The position numbers and the translations under genes are program-made. Positions 1 through 8,566 of a stretch of 64,000 bases of DNA are shown in pieces. Origin of the DNA: JACRAR01 sp041674385 (GTDB taxonomy: Bacteria > Pseudomonadota > Gammaproteobacteria > Burkholderiales > Rhodocyclaceae); NCBI GenBank assembly GCA_041674385.1, contig JBAYVU010000006.1, forward strand, positions 1 through 64,000. Direction: 5' to 3'. Position 1 is the stretch's first letter, and each line of letters opens with the position of its first letter. A model generated the notes under the pieces. The model did not search any database and was not told the DNA's origin. It worked only from the letters and a program-made list of their open reading frames with translations.

Positions 1-213
1 ATGATGAATGCGTTGCGCCTGTGCGAAGGATTTCCGCTGCGGCTGTTCGCGGAACGCACCGGCCTGCCGGCGGCAATTCTGTCCGAAGCGTTACTGCAGG
101 CGCAGCGGCGTGGCCTGCTGACGATCGATGAGCTGCGCATCGCACCGACAGCGCTGGGACGGCGCTTCCTCAACGACCTGCTGCAACTGTTCCTGCCCAA
201 GCATGGCCGCTGA
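1..213 (+). CDS. hemW: 3' end of HemW-like radical SAM protein (partial)
   Basis: Only the last 70 codons are in the window, so the gene starts upstream and the first ATG here is internal. The fragment reads MNALRL-EGFP-LFAERTGL, the typical C-terminal segment of HemW (formerly oxygen-independent coproporphyrinogen III oxidase-like, YggW), a radical SAM protein that binds and delivers haem. The Fe-S/SAM part lies outside the window and cannot be checked. The short tail after the motif, ending in a helical stretch with FLNDLLQLFLP, fits the HemW winged-helix C-terminus. It is followed convergently by a secreted protein gene on the minus strand. Confidence 0.75.
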   Translation: MMNALRLCEGFPLRLFAERTGLPAAILSEALLQAQRRGLLTIDELRIAPTALGRRFLNDLLQLFLPKHGR

Positions 214-225
214 GAAGCAAGGCGC

Positions 226-828
226 TTATCCCTTATTTTCCCTAAGACGCCGCACGGAGTTGTCGAGAATCGACTTGGTTTTTTCAAGGGTAGGCAATGC
301 GCTCTTGTTGGCTTCCGGGGCATGGATATTCAAGGAAACATGGCGAGTACCGACTTGCTCGTCGCACGCGACATAGATCTCATTGATTTTCTCAATGGAT
401 CCATCCAGCGTGGCATGTTTCAACTCGTAGCTACCGGTTTCGCAGGTGGCCGCCCCGATTTTGACCGGAGTAGCGCCTTCCTGATTGGTGTCGGCTTCGG
501 CAACCGCCTTCAGCCATTTGCCCACCTGGTCTTCGGTAACCTTCCCCTTGAAACTCTCGACCGACAGCAGCAAGACCATACCGCTTCCGGGAACATCAAG
601 ATCGACCATGCACCTGTAGGTAACGCCCTTGGCGTCAGGTATTTCCTTGGGAGTTTCGTACCAATTGACGTGGCTGCTTAAGAAAGCGGTGTCTTTATTG
701 ACACCCAAGCCCGACAGCTCGTCTCGCGCCAACAGCGTGCAACTGGTATCGGCGGCATCCGTAGCCGACGCATTGAACGAAGCAAGGACACCAAGCAGAA
801 CAATGGCGAGGGGGGTGAGCTGACGCAT
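226..828 (-). CDS. secreted protein of unknown function
   Basis: A 200-residue protein with a classical Sec signal peptide: short basic start (MRQ), hydrophobic core up to about residue 20 and an Ala-x-Ala cleavage region near ASATDA. The mature part is about 175 residues, acidic, with a few cysteines (near residues 30, 68, 129 and 155) that could form periplasmic disulphides. No known domain was recognised. It ends 12 bases after hemW in convergent orientation and is a single-gene unit. It could be a DUF-type periplasmic protein; the reading frame is well supported by the signal peptide and composition, the function is not. Confidence 0.7.
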   Translation of the reverse strand: MRQLTPLAIVLLGVLASFNASATDAADTSCTLLARDELSGLGVNKDTAFLSSHVNWYETPKEIPDAKGVTYRCMVDLDVPGSGMVLLLSVESFKGKVTEDQVGKWLKAVAEADTNQEGATPVKIGAATCETGSYELKHATLDGSIEKINEIYVACDEQVGTRHVSLNIHAPEANKSALPTLEKTKSILDNSVRRLRENKG

Positions 829-1219
829 GGAAAGTCTCCTGATGAGGGAAGTGGCGGATTGTAGAGCATCGCCAATACCGGCTCAAGGAATGCCGTGTAC
901 AAACTCGATGTTGTTCAATTGGGTTGAAGCAATGGGATCGCTTGCATTACCCGGCTGTATACGGAAAAAGTACATCCCGCCCATGAGCGCAACCGATTGA
1001 TGCAAATGATAAATTCCCACCGGACCGGGTCTGGCCGTATAAATTAAATGTACAAACCGAGTCTTTCGCCACCGCCTCGGCGGTTTCTCCCGCAGCCGGT
1101 TTTATGCTGCAAGTCATTGATAGTTCGTGATCTATTACGCATGAGCCGACACCTGGCACAGCCATTGCGTAGTAATGGTCAAGAAGACCTTAAATGCAAT
1201 CTAACTCAAGGAGAAAATC
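829..1219. other. divergent intergenic region
   Basis: A 391-base gap between two divergently transcribed genes, so it should carry both promoters. No clear sigma-70 box pair, RNA gene or repeat was recognised; the short ORFs here have no protein-like character. A strong ribosome-binding site (AAGGAG) at the right edge serves the gene at 1220. Confidence 0.4.
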
Positions 1220-1636
1220 ATGAGCGCCCTACGTAAAAACGAGATCTACGAAACCGCCGGATACGAAGCCGCACCGCTCAAGAAGAGCGCAGGCTGGTTG
1301 CCAGTGGTGATCGTCACCGCCCACGGCACCGCCGCTTACGAACCCGCCGCACCAGCCGCTGTTGCTGAAAAGCATGAGAGTACGGCAAAGAACATCGCGC
1401 TGTTCCTGGCATCCCCCTTCATCGGTCTGGCCTATCTGTTCGCAATGCCTGTGGTGGCCTTCGCGGCACTCGCATGGATAGGCGCCAAGGCCTTGGCGAA
1501 AAAAGTGCCGCTCACCAAGACCATCGCCCTCGCCGTCGCTGCCCCGTTCATCGGTCTGGCCGCTGTGGTGGCAGGCCCCTTCGTCGGACTCGGTGTCTTG
1601 GCGTGGGTCGGCTGGAAGCGGATGGCGACCAACTAA
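1220..1636 (+). CDS. small membrane protein of unknown function
   Basis: A 138-residue protein preceded by an AAGGAGAAAATC ribosome-binding region. The N-terminal 50 residues are soluble and Ala/Pro rich; the C-terminal half has two closely similar hydrophobic hairpins, each containing the motif A-PFIGLA followed by a glycine/alanine-rich stretch, which looks like an internal duplication (about residues 56-90 and 98-133). It is therefore probably an inner-membrane protein with two to four helices. No family was recognised. A perfect hairpin terminator follows directly, so it is a monocistronic unit. Confidence 0.7.
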   Translation: MSALRKNEIYETAGYEAAPLKKSAGWLPVVIVTAHGTAAYEPAAPAAVAEKHESTAKNIALFLASPFIGLAYLFAMPVVAFAALAWIGAKALAKKVPLTKTIALAVAAPFIGLAAVVAGPFVGLGVLAWVGWKRMATN

Positions 1637-1655
1637 GCAATCAAATCAGCATGCC

Positions 1656-1690
1656 CTGAAAGCCCTCCCTTGGAGGGCTTTCAGCTTTTT
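1656..1690 (+). terminator. Rho-independent terminator
   Basis: A perfect 13-bp stem (arms CTGAAAGCCCTCC and GGAGGGCTTTCAG, loop CTT) followed by CTTTTT. It ends the small membrane protein gene transcript. The right arm overlaps the last codon of trmB on the opposite strand; there is no T-run in the minus direction, so it acts mainly on the plus strand. Confidence 0.85.
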
Positions 1691-2379
1691 GGGGCGGACC
1701 GCCGAAACACCACATCCCAGACGCCATGTCCCAGACGCAGACCGCGCGTCTCGAACTTGGTCTGCGGCCGGTAAGCGGGGCGTTCGGCAAAACCCTCGGC
1801 AGTGTTGATCAGCAAGGGCTCCGCACCCAACACCTCGAGCATCTGCTGCGCATATTCCTCCCAGTCGGTGGCACAGTGCAAATAGCCGCTCGGCGCCAGA
1901 CGCTCGGCCAGCAGCCGCACCAGCGGCGACTGAAGCAGGCGGCGCTTGTGGTGGCGCTTCTTCGGCCAGGGATCGGGAAAGAAAATGTGGATGCCCGCCA
2001 ATGATGCCAATGGAATCATGTCGCGCAACACTTCCACGGCGTCGTGCTGGACGATGCGCACATTGGTGAGATTGCGCTCGGCAATTTCCTTGAGCAGGCC
2101 GCCGACGCCGGGGGTATGCACCTCGATGCCGAGGTAGTCGTTCTCAGGATGCGCCGCCGCGATCAGGGCCGTAGTCTCGCCCATACCGAAGCCGATTTCA
2201 AGGAATTTCGGCGCACTGCCAGCCGGCCGGCCGAACACCTCGGCGAAGTCGAGCAGGGCGCTCCGATAGGCGACGCCCCATTGCGGCAAACCTTGCTGGT
2301 AATGGCGTTGCTGGGCAGCGGTGACACGCCCCTGGCGCAGCACGAAGCTGCGTATCGGCTCGTGCCGGACTTCGGTCAA
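1681..2379 (-). CDS. trmB: tRNA (guanine-N7)-methyltransferase
   Basis: TrmB makes m7G46 in tRNA variable loops using SAM. The 232-residue product has the SAM-binding motif EIGFGMGE at residues 61-68 and the family signature PDPWPKKRHHKRR at about 135-147; the N-terminal IRSFVLRQGR is also typical of the family. The long open frame runs back through thiG, but family length and the N-terminal motif point to the TTG at 2377-2379, which overlaps the thiG stop (the TTGA arrangement, 4-base overlap), suggesting translational coupling. It is the last gene of thiS-thiG-trmB. The start codon is an inference; the identity is secure. Confidence 0.9.
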   Translation of the reverse strand: MTEVRHEPIRSFVLRQGRVTAAQQRHYQQGLPQWGVAYRSALLDFAEVFGRPAGSAPKFLEIGFGMGETTALIAAAHPENDYLGIEVHTPGVGGLLKEIAERNLTNVRIVQHDAVEVLRDMIPLASLAGIHIFFPDPWPKKRHHKRRLLQSPLVRLLAERLAPSGYLHCATDWEEYAQQMLEVLGAEPLLINTAEGFAERPAYRPQTKFETRGLRLGHGVWDVVFRRSAPKS

Positions 2380-3161
2380 TTGATCAGGCCGGTGGTCGGC
2401 GAACTCGGGCTGGCGGCATACAGCTTCTTCGGCATGCGCCCGGCCAGCCAGGCTTCGCGGCCCGCCTCGACCGCTTTTTTCATCGCCCCGGCCATCAGCG
2501 CCGGGTCCCGGGCGAGAGCGATGGCGGTGTTCATCAACACCCCGTCGCAGCCGAGCTCCATCGCGATCGCCGCGTCGGAAGCGGTACCGACGCCGGCATC
2601 GACCAGCACCGGCACTTTGGCGTTGTCGATGATCAGCTTGAGATTCCATGGATTGAGGATGCCCATGCCCGAGCCGATCAGCGATGCCAGCGGCATCACC
2701 GCGACACAGCCGATGTCTTCCAGCAGCTTGGCCTGGATCGGATCGTCGCTGCAATACACCATGACCTTGAAGCCATCCTTGACCAATGTCTCGGCCGCCT
2801 TGAGGGTTTCCGGCATGTGCGGGAAAAGCGTGTTCGGATCGCCCAGCACTTCCAGCTTCACCAGGTCGTGACCGTCGAGCAGCTCACGCGCCAGGCGCAG
2901 CGTGCGCACCGCATCCTCGGCCGTGTAACAGCCCGCGGTGTTAGGCAAGTAGGTGTATTGCGAAGGCGGCATCACCTCCAGCAGCGAAGGCTGGCCGGGT
3001 TCCTGGCCGATATTCATACGACGGATCGCCACCGTGACGATCTCGGCACCCGAGGCATCGATGGCCTGCTTGGTTGCGGCAAAGTCCTTGTACTTGCCGG
3101 TGCCGACCAGCAAACGCGAAGTGTAGCCGCGGCCGGCGATAATCAGTTGGTCTTGGTTCAT
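2376..3161 (-). CDS. thiG: thiazole synthase
   Basis: ThiG builds the thiazole phosphate of thiamine from 1-deoxy-D-xylulose 5-phosphate, dehydroglycine and the sulphur of ThiS thiocarboxylate. At 261 residues it is the usual length. The Schiff-base lysine lies in VKLEVLGD (K102), and the phosphate-binding end of the TIM barrel shows VDAGVGTASD and GVLMNTAIA. It is 23 bases downstream of thiS and overlaps trmB, forming a short thiamine/tRNA operon. No TPP riboswitch was seen upstream. Confidence 0.96.
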   Translation of the reverse strand: MNQDQLIIAGRGYTSRLLVGTGKYKDFAATKQAIDASGAEIVTVAIRRMNIGQEPGQPSLLEVMPPSQYTYLPNTAGCYTAEDAVRTLRLARELLDGHDLVKLEVLGDPNTLFPHMPETLKAAETLVKDGFKVMVYCSDDPIQAKLLEDIGCVAVMPLASLIGSGMGILNPWNLKLIIDNAKVPVLVDAGVGTASDAAIAMELGCDGVLMNTAIALARDPALMAGAMKKAVEAGREAWLAGRMPKKLYAASPSSPTTGLIN

Positions 3162-3184
3162 GGCGATGTATCAACCTGAAAACT

Positions 3185-3388
3185 TCAGCCGCCGCCAACG
3201 GCGACGACGATTTCGATGCGGCTGCCCGGTTCGATCAGGGTCACCGCGTGACGGCTCTTGGGTACGATCTCGCCGTCCTTTTCGACTGCGACGCGCTTGC
3301 CGGCGTAGCCGAGATCTTCCAGCAGGCGTGTGACGCAAATCTCCGCGTCGAGCCGACGCGGCTCACCGTTAAGGATAAAGTCAGGCAT
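3185..3388 (-). CDS. thiS: sulphur carrier protein ThiS
   Basis: A 67-residue ubiquitin-fold sulphur carrier. The invariant C-terminal Gly-Gly is present (VAVGGG), which is adenylated by ThiF and converted to a thiocarboxylate that feeds ThiG, the next gene. Length and the NGEPR start region are typical. It is first in the thiS-thiG-trmB unit; only about 70 bases separate it from the divergent tRNA-Gly gene. Confidence 0.93.
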   Translation of the reverse strand: MPDFILNGEPRRLDAEICVTRLLEDLGYAGKRVAVEKDGEIVPKSRHAVTLIEPGSRIEIVVAVGGG

Positions 3389-3459
3389 CGCAAAATTCTA
3401 ACATGCGAAATCTGCGGGATTTGCTCGCCATCGCTTTCCTGCTTACAATAACCACCCAG

Positions 3460-3533
3460 GCGGGCGTCGTATAATGGTAATACCCTAGCTTCCCAAGCTA
3501 GAGCCGTGGGTTCGATTCCCATCGCCCGCTCCA
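3460..3533 (+). tRNA. tRNA-Gly (CCC)
   Basis: A complete 74-base cloverleaf including encoded CCA. Acceptor arm GCGGGCG pairs with CGCCCGC, the anticodon stem CTAGC/GCTAG encloses the loop TTCCCAA giving anticodon CCC, and the T-arm contains GGTTCGATTCC. It reads GGG codons. Transcribed divergently from thiS. Confidence 0.95.
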
Positions 3534-3575
3534 GAAACCCCTCTGAATTTATCCCGTCTAATTGGGCCAGACACA

Positions 3576-3609
3576 AATAAAAAACCCGCCGTAGTCCATC
3601 AGGCGGGTT
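3576..3609 (-). terminator. Rho-independent terminator of the cold-shock gene
   Basis: Read on the minus strand: stem AACCCGCC/GGCGGGTT around an 11-base loop, followed by a T-run (seen as the A-run at 3576-3584). It sits 24 bases after the cold-shock protein stop codon. Confidence 0.8.
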
Positions 3610-3632
3610 GAATTCCTCTCAAGAACGAGAGA

Positions 3633-3836
3633 TTAAGCTTTCTGGATGTTGGATGCCTGCTTGCCCTTCGGGCCTTGCGTCACCTCAAACGAAACCTTTT
3701 CACCCTCTTGCAGTGACTTGAAGCCGGGCATATTGATTGCGGAAAAATGGGCGAAAAGATCTTCGCCGCCATCACTCGGTGTAACAAAGCCAAAACCTTT
3801 GGCGTCGTTGAACCACTTAACAGTACCTAGTGCCAT
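3633..3836 (-). CDS. cold-shock protein (CspA family)
   Basis: A 67-residue single cold-shock domain. RNP1 (KGFGFV) and RNP2 (LFAHFSAI) are both intact, as is the start GTVKWFN. Such proteins bind single-stranded RNA/DNA and melt mRNA structures. It is monocistronic, followed by a strong terminator. The roughly 240 bases upstream to the next gene may include the long 5' leader common for this family, but no defined element was recognised. Which csp paralogue it is cannot be told. Confidence 0.95.
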   Translation of the reverse strand: MALGTVKWFNDAKGFGFVTPSDGGEDLFAHFSAINMPGFKSLQEGEKVSFEVTQGPKGKQASNIQKA

Positions 3837-4075
3837 AAAAATTATTCCTTAAATAAATGCAAAAACCAAAACGTCACGATGACACTCTGGGGGTATGTTT
3901 GTGCTGCAATTTCGCAACAGATGCGGAAATTGCCAAGCGGAGTTTCAGAGATTTGAAGAACTACGGGGGGCTTTCAACAGTGCGGAGATATTGACACGAC
4001 AAACATATTCCTACTTGTACGCACTATTCTTCTTATAGTCAACTCTTATTGTTGGCAGTATTTGACTCGATCAAC

Positions 4076-4747
4076 TTAAAGCACGTAATGGAGGATCGCA
4101 ACATAATGCGCAATGCTTCCCGCAATCACGAATAGGTGCCAGATACCGTGGGCGTGGGTGACGCGTGCATCAAGCGCATAAAAGACGATGCCGACGGTAT
4201 ATAACACTCCTCCAGCCGCGATCCAGGAGAAACCCGCCGGCCCCAGCGCATACAGCAACGGAACCAGCGCAACCATTGCCACCCAGCCCATCACAATGTA
4301 AATCACTACCGACAATATTCGCGCTTTACCGATCGTTCTCAATTCTTGCAGGCTACCTATCAGTGCGAGCCCCCACACCACTCCGAGCAGCGACCAGCCC
4401 CAGGCACCGCGCAGTGTCACCAGGCAAAAAGGGGTGTAACTGCCAGCGATGAGCAGATAGATGCCGTGGTGGTCCAACTCGCGCAGGATGTCCTTGGCAT
4501 GCCCGCGCATGCTGTGGTAAAGCGCCGAAAAGCTATACAACATAAACAGCGTCACGCCGTAAATCGTCACGCCCACTATCTTCCATGGATCTCCACCCAT
4601 AACCGCCAGCACGATGAGCACGATAGCGCCCACCAAGGCCAGCAAGGCCCCGACGAGATGACTCAATGCGTTGAATTTCTCTCCGTATTCCATGGAGTTG
4701 GCTATGCCAATGTTAAGTGATCTGCGAACGATAAAGCAGAGCGGCAT
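4076..4747 (-). CDS. HlyIII/PAQR-family membrane protein
   Basis: Up to 223 residues with seven hydrophobic segments, belonging to the haemolysin III (YqfA-like, PAQR) family. The conserved metal-site features are visible: the His in SALYHS, Asp in LRELDHHG, the AGSYTPF motif and the C-terminal HAHGIWHLFV histidines. Bacterial members are integral inner-membrane proteins with proposed hydrolase activity; the haemolysin label is historical. The start is uncertain: homology begins at EYGEKFNALSHL, so the ATG at 4693 is a good alternative to that at 4747; neither has a strong ribosome-binding site. Confidence 0.85.
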   Translation of the reverse strand: MPLCFIVRRSLNIGIANSMEYGEKFNALSHLVGALLALVGAIVLIVLAVMGGDPWKIVGVTIYGVTLFMLYSFSALYHSMRGHAKDILRELDHHGIYLLIAGSYTPFCLVTLRGAWGWSLLGVVWGLALIGSLQELRTIGKARILSVVIYIVMGWVAMVALVPLLYALGPAGFSWIAAGGVLYTVGIVFYALDARVTHAHGIWHLFVIAGSIAHYVAILHYVL

Positions 4748-4772
4748 CGCGCCGATTAATTGAGAACACCCC

Positions 4773-5114
4773 CTAAGGTAAATGTGCCAGGAGATCGCGG
4801 GCGGATTCCTCGACTATCCTTTTCATGGAAACGAATTCTTCCGCCAGGGGTTCATGCGAAACGGTTGTCTCCTGGGAACCTTCCCGGACGACCGAGCCGT
4901 CATTGCTGTCCCGGATTTGCAGGAACAAGCGAATGGTGCTGGTCTTGGTTTCCATCACACGGAAACCCAGCAATCCGAATCGGCTTTTGGATTCCTGTCG
5001 GAATGCTCCCAGCTTAAGTTGCGCCAAGTAGCGAGTTCCGGTCACTTGTAAGTATAGTTCGGCATGCAGCATGCGCAAATTCCAGGACCCGATGCCAGTA
5101 CCCGAATCTGTTAG
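4773..5114 (-). pseudogene. N-terminally truncated lipoprotein-like gene remnant
   Basis: A coherent protein-like frame runs from just after an in-frame TAG at 5115-5117 to the stop at 4773. It resembles the C-terminal half of outer-membrane lipoprotein-type hypothetical proteins (Thr-rich strand TKTSTIRLFLQIRD, then a helical C-terminus ESARDLLAHLP). The sequence looks homologous upstream of every possible start (the first candidate is a TTG at 5076-5078), and there is no signal peptide or lipobox, so the 5' part appears lost. It could instead be a short cytosolic protein started at TTG; I favour a remnant. Confidence 0.45.
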
Positions 5115-5176
5115 CTACAACGTCTCAAAACTCGGTTTCAAGTAGCTGGCCCCAGAGAAGCGCAGTTGCATCGACG

Positions 5177-5416
5177 CTATGCCTTGCCTTCCTTTGCCAT
5201 TAACGCTAGCAACTGTTTTGCCAGGGTCTCAGGCTTCATGGAGGCGACCTGTTTGCTCTTGCCACCCATGCCGGTCGAGACAGTCAATATTTTCCCGGCG
5301 ACCCAATAGGTTCCGCGGTACTCCTTGCCGTCAATCTCGCAGACGACAGGATGCCGTTGCGGGTACTTGTCGTTGTGGAGGCGCCAACTGGGAACGGCGG
5401 AAGGAGCGTTGCTCAC
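5177..5416 (-). CDS. conserved small protein of unknown function
   Basis: A 79-residue soluble protein with the central block CEIDGKEYRGTYWVAGK and TVSTGMGGKSKQ, which resembles a small beta-barrel. It overlaps the preceding winged-helix-like gene by four bases (ATGA type), so the two are translationally coupled. From memory this pair travels together in betaproteobacteria, but the function is not known to me. No membrane segment or signal peptide. Confidence 0.7.
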   Translation of the reverse strand: MSNAPSAVPSWRLHNDKYPQRHPVVCEIDGKEYRGTYWVAGKILTVSTGMGGKSKQVASMKPETLAKQLLALMAKEGKA

Positions 5417-5721
5417 CCGCCAGTGACGCCACTACCACCAGGCTTCGGCCCCGGAGCCGATGGTGGAATAAATCCGGCAATCCTGTAGAGCATCCCCTCA
5501 ACGGGTTTGCCGCCGTTGAAGCGGGTAACACTGCAACTGGATATTTCCCCACGTGCCGATAGGTCTATGAGGGAAACACGCACCTGGGCCAGTGGAATCC
5601 TCATTGCGGTGGCGATTTCCGAGTCGAGTTGCTGGACGTGCTGCTTCAAGTATTGAAGGATTGGGGTGGCGTGCATATCGCTAGTCCGGTTGTCCGAGGA
5701 GCTCTTGGTCAATTTCTTCAT
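5413..5721 (-). CDS. small winged-helix-like DNA-binding protein
   Basis: A 102-residue protein. Residues about 15-60 look like a helix-turn-helix: QLDSEIATAMRIPLAQVRVSL followed by LSARGEIS, as in winged-helix domains of the FaeA/ArcR type. The C-terminus is Pro/Gly rich. The open frame extends upstream to 6018, but that part has no protein-like character, so the ATG at 5719-5721 is chosen. Stop overlaps the start of the next small gene. Likely a regulator or nucleic-acid-binding partner of that gene; target unknown. Confidence 0.65.
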   Translation of the reverse strand: MKKLTKSSSDNRTSDMHATPILQYLKQHVQQLDSEIATAMRIPLAQVRVSLIDLSARGEISSCSVTRFNGGKPVEGMLYRIAGFIPPSAPGPKPGGSGVTGG

Positions 5722-6466
5722 GGAGAATTCAATATCCTCACCTTGGCGTGTGCTTCCGCTTTGTTCATTTCCGTCATCCGCCGTCCAAAAGCCGCGCGCT
5801 CTGTAAGGCCCTGTTTCGCTTCCTCGATACTCTTCGCACATCTCCAGCGTTTGCCACCTTAGGTCGATATCCGGTGTATCTCTCCGATAGGCCGATGGCA
5901 CTGCATTGGCAGCAGTAAGCTGATGTGGCATGGGGATTGGGCGGCAACACCCACATGCCGCCAAGTGGAAAAAAACGGAACAACCAGGACTTAATGAGCG
6001 CTGGCAATGAGTGGTCACTAATGAATCCCATCAGCGCCTGGAATCCATCGCGATTCATTGTACTCCAACGCACGCGCGCTTAACAGCGCCGGCCTGGAGG
6101 AGTGTGGCCTTTGATCTCTACCTCACCCCAACAAGCCCATTGATGGCGTTTCGCTCCTTCTCGCCCGGAAAGTAGGGGGCAGGCCAGATCGGCCAACCTT
6201 AGCCCTTCCATGTTCAGCGCTGCATCGATTTTTCGCTTGCTTATGGGATGCCGCCGATCGAGCATGTTGGTGACGACAGACGGCAACGAATGGTACCATC
6301 CTGATGGTATATATTTTCTGGTCAAAGCAAGGGAGCATATGTTCGAAATCTCAAGCCTGGTAACTGATTCGCACACCATGCAATTTGGCGTTTTGGAAAT
6401 CACTTGCTGCCATTTGTAATTTCTATCGTAAGGGCGCCTGGCTTCGCGCCGAGGTGACTTCCAGCC
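5722..6466. other. 745-base gap with no supported gene
   Basis: Several overlapping short ORFs exist on both strands, but none shows a family motif, good ribosome-binding site or consistent composition. A 16-base palindrome, TACCATC-CT-GATGGTA, lies at 6294-6309 next to an AT-rich stretch and looks like an operator whose gene is gone. The region is probably decayed DNA. Confidence 0.4.
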
Positions 6467-8269
6467 ATGTGCGGCATAGCGGGCGAATTTCGGTTTGACG
6501 GTCGAGCGGCGGACTTGCTCGCGATTGGGCGGATGAACGAGCGTCTGGCGCGCCGGGGACCCGATGCGTCAGGCACCTGGACCGATGGGCCGCTCGCTTT
6601 CGGTCACCGCCGTCTTGCAATCATCGACCTTTCGGACCGTTCGCAGCAGCCGATGGTGGACGAGTCCCGCGGCATCGCGCTGGTGTTCAATGGCACGATC
6701 TACAACTATCCGGAACTGCGCTCCATCCTGTTGGCACTCGGGCACAAGTTCGTTTCGGACGGCGACACCGAAGTCATCTTGCGTGCCTACGCCGAGTGGG
6801 GCGAAGCATGCGTCGAGCGCCTGCACGGCGTGTTCGCCTTCGCCGTCTGGGACCGCCAGACGCATTCGCTGTTCCTGGCGCGCGACCGTCTCGGCATCAA
6901 ACCGCTGTACTTTAGCCGCGATGCGAACTGCCTGCGCTTCGCTTCCAACACACAAGCCCTGCTCGCAGCCGGCGGTGTCGATACTGCGATAGATCCACTC
7001 GCCATTCATTATCAATTCATGCTGCACGGCGTGGTGCCGCCGCCGCACACCATCCTGCGCGGCATCCGCAAGCTCGCCCAAGGAACGACCCTGCGCGTCG
7101 ATGCCGACGGCAGGACGACGGTGAACCGCTATTGGCAGCTGCGCGCACAGAGGCCCACGACGCCGCTGACTGAATATCAATGGACCGAGGAAATCCATGC
7201 CGCGCTGCGCGCAGCAGTCAGGAAGCGCCAGGAAATCGCCGACGTGAAGGTCGGCGTGTTGCTGTCGGGCGGACTCGATTCCTCGCTGCTGGTGGCACTG
7301 CTGGCCGAGCAGGGCGCACGTGACCTGATGACTTTTTCCATCGGCTTCGAGGACCAGCCGGAGGAAATGGGGCAAGAGTTCGAGTATTCCGACGCCGTAG
7401 CCCAGTACTTCGGCACCCGTCACCACAAGTACAGCATCTCCAACGATGAGGTGCTGCGACGCATTCCTGAAGCGGTCGACTGTATGGCCGAACCGATGGA
7501 AAGTCAGGACGTCGTCGCCTTCTACCTGCTGTCCGAGCAAGTATCGCGCACAGTCAAGGTGGTGCAGAGCGGACAGGGCGCCGACGAAGTCTTCGCCGGC
7601 TACAGCTGGCACCAGGCGATGCGCGCCGCCAGCGGGGAAGCGCCGCTCGAACGCTTCAGGAGCCGCTACTTCGACCGCGACCAAGACGAGTTCGAGACCA
7701 TGGTAGAGCCGCCCTACTGCGGCACCGACGCCAGCGCCTCGCTGCTGGTCAAGCATCTGGAGGCGCCGTTCGCCGATGACTTCATCGACCAGATGCTGCG
7801 TGCCGAAGTCACCCTGCTGATCACCGACGACCCGGTCAAACGGGTCGATAACATGTCCATGGCTTGGGGGCTTGAAGCGCGCGTGCCTTTCCTCGACCAC
7901 CGTCTGGTCGAACTGGCTGCGCGCATGCCGCCCGAACTCAAGCTGGCCTCCGGCGGCAAGCATGTGTTGAAGCGCATTGCCCGCGGTCTGCTGCCCGATC
8001 TGGTGATCGACCGGCCAAAAGGCTACTTCCCGTTGCCGGCGCTGAAGTACGTGCGAGGCCCATTTCTCGGCTTTATGCGCGACATCCTCAATTCGCGCGC
8101 CTGCCGCGAACGCGGCATCTATCGCCGCGACTATGTCGAGCGGCTGCTCGCCGAACCGGAAAAACACTTTACCCGCATCCAGGGCAGCAAGCTTTGGCAT
8201 CTCGCGCTGCTCGAATACTGGCTGCAACGCAACGTCGACGCAGTATCCGGAAATTGCCCGACAAGCTGA
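6467..8269 (+). CDS. asparagine-synthase-like amidotransferase (N-acetylglutaminylglutamine amidotransferase type)
   Basis: A 600-residue class II glutamine amidotransferase. The Cys2 nucleophile is exposed after Met removal (MCGIAGE), the glutaminase part has RRGPDASG and the NGTIYNY block, and the synthetase half has the PP-loop SGGLDSS at about residue 266. The start FRFDGRAADL and overall length are closer to the AsnB-trio amidotransferase that makes the osmolyte N-acetylglutaminylglutamine amide than to classical AsnB. That enzyme is normally encoded next to the NAGGN synthetase and a peptidase; neither is here, so the subfamily call is an inference and general asparagine synthetase remains possible. 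Confidence 0.85.
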   Translation: MCGIAGEFRFDGRAADLLAIGRMNERLARRGPDASGTWTDGPLAFGHRRLAIIDLSDRSQQPMVDESRGIALVFNGTIYNYPELRSILLALGHKFVSDGDTEVILRAYAEWGEACVERLHGVFAFAVWDRQTHSLFLARDRLGIKPLYFSRDANCLRFASNTQALLAAGGVDTAIDPLAIHYQFMLHGVVPPPHTILRGIRKLAQGTTLRVDADGRTTVNRYWQLRAQRPTTPLTEYQWTEEIHAALRAAVRKRQEIADVKVGVLLSGGLDSSLLVALLAEQGARDLMTFSIGFEDQPEEMGQEFEYSDAVAQYFGTRHHKYSISNDEVLRRIPEAVDCMAEPMESQDVVAFYLLSEQVSRTVKVVQSGQGADEVFAGYSWHQAMRAASGEAPLERFRSRYFDRDQDEFETMVEPPYCGTDASASLLVKHLEAPFADDFIDQMLRAEVTLLITDDPVKRVDNMSMAWGLEARVPFLDHRLVELAARMPPELKLASGGKHVLKRIARGLLPDLVIDRPKGYFPLPALKYVRGPFLGFMRDILNSRACRERGIYRRDYVERLLAEPEKHFTRIQGSKLWHLALLEYWLQRNVDAVSGNCPTS

Positions 8270-8566
8270 TTGTATTTCCAAGCGCCTCGGCAGCGATCGC
8301 CCCGCCAAAGACGGCAACACCGCAAGCATGCGGCTTGAGTTGACTTGAGCCAGGCTTGTCGCCGTACTGCAACAAAAAGCTGACCGCTGTCAGGGTCTCG
8401 CATGCTTCGCCCTGATATCCTCAATCGGGATATACCTATCCTCATATGCTTTTATCTCCAGGCAGAACATGCTCGGTGATCCTTCCTTTTCCAGCCGCTA
8501 TGCAGCCAAGCGGGAATGCTGAACCCAATTGAATATGAACACCGTTTGAACTGAGATGACGAGGTC

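Noticed and set aside
3389..3459. TPP riboswitch upstream of thiS
   Set aside because: Only about 70 bases separate thiS from the tRNA gene and no CTGAGA-type conserved core is present.
6569..8329. 586-codon minus-strand frame opposite the amidotransferase
   Set aside because: Antisense shadow of a gene with intact Cys2 and PP-loop motifs.
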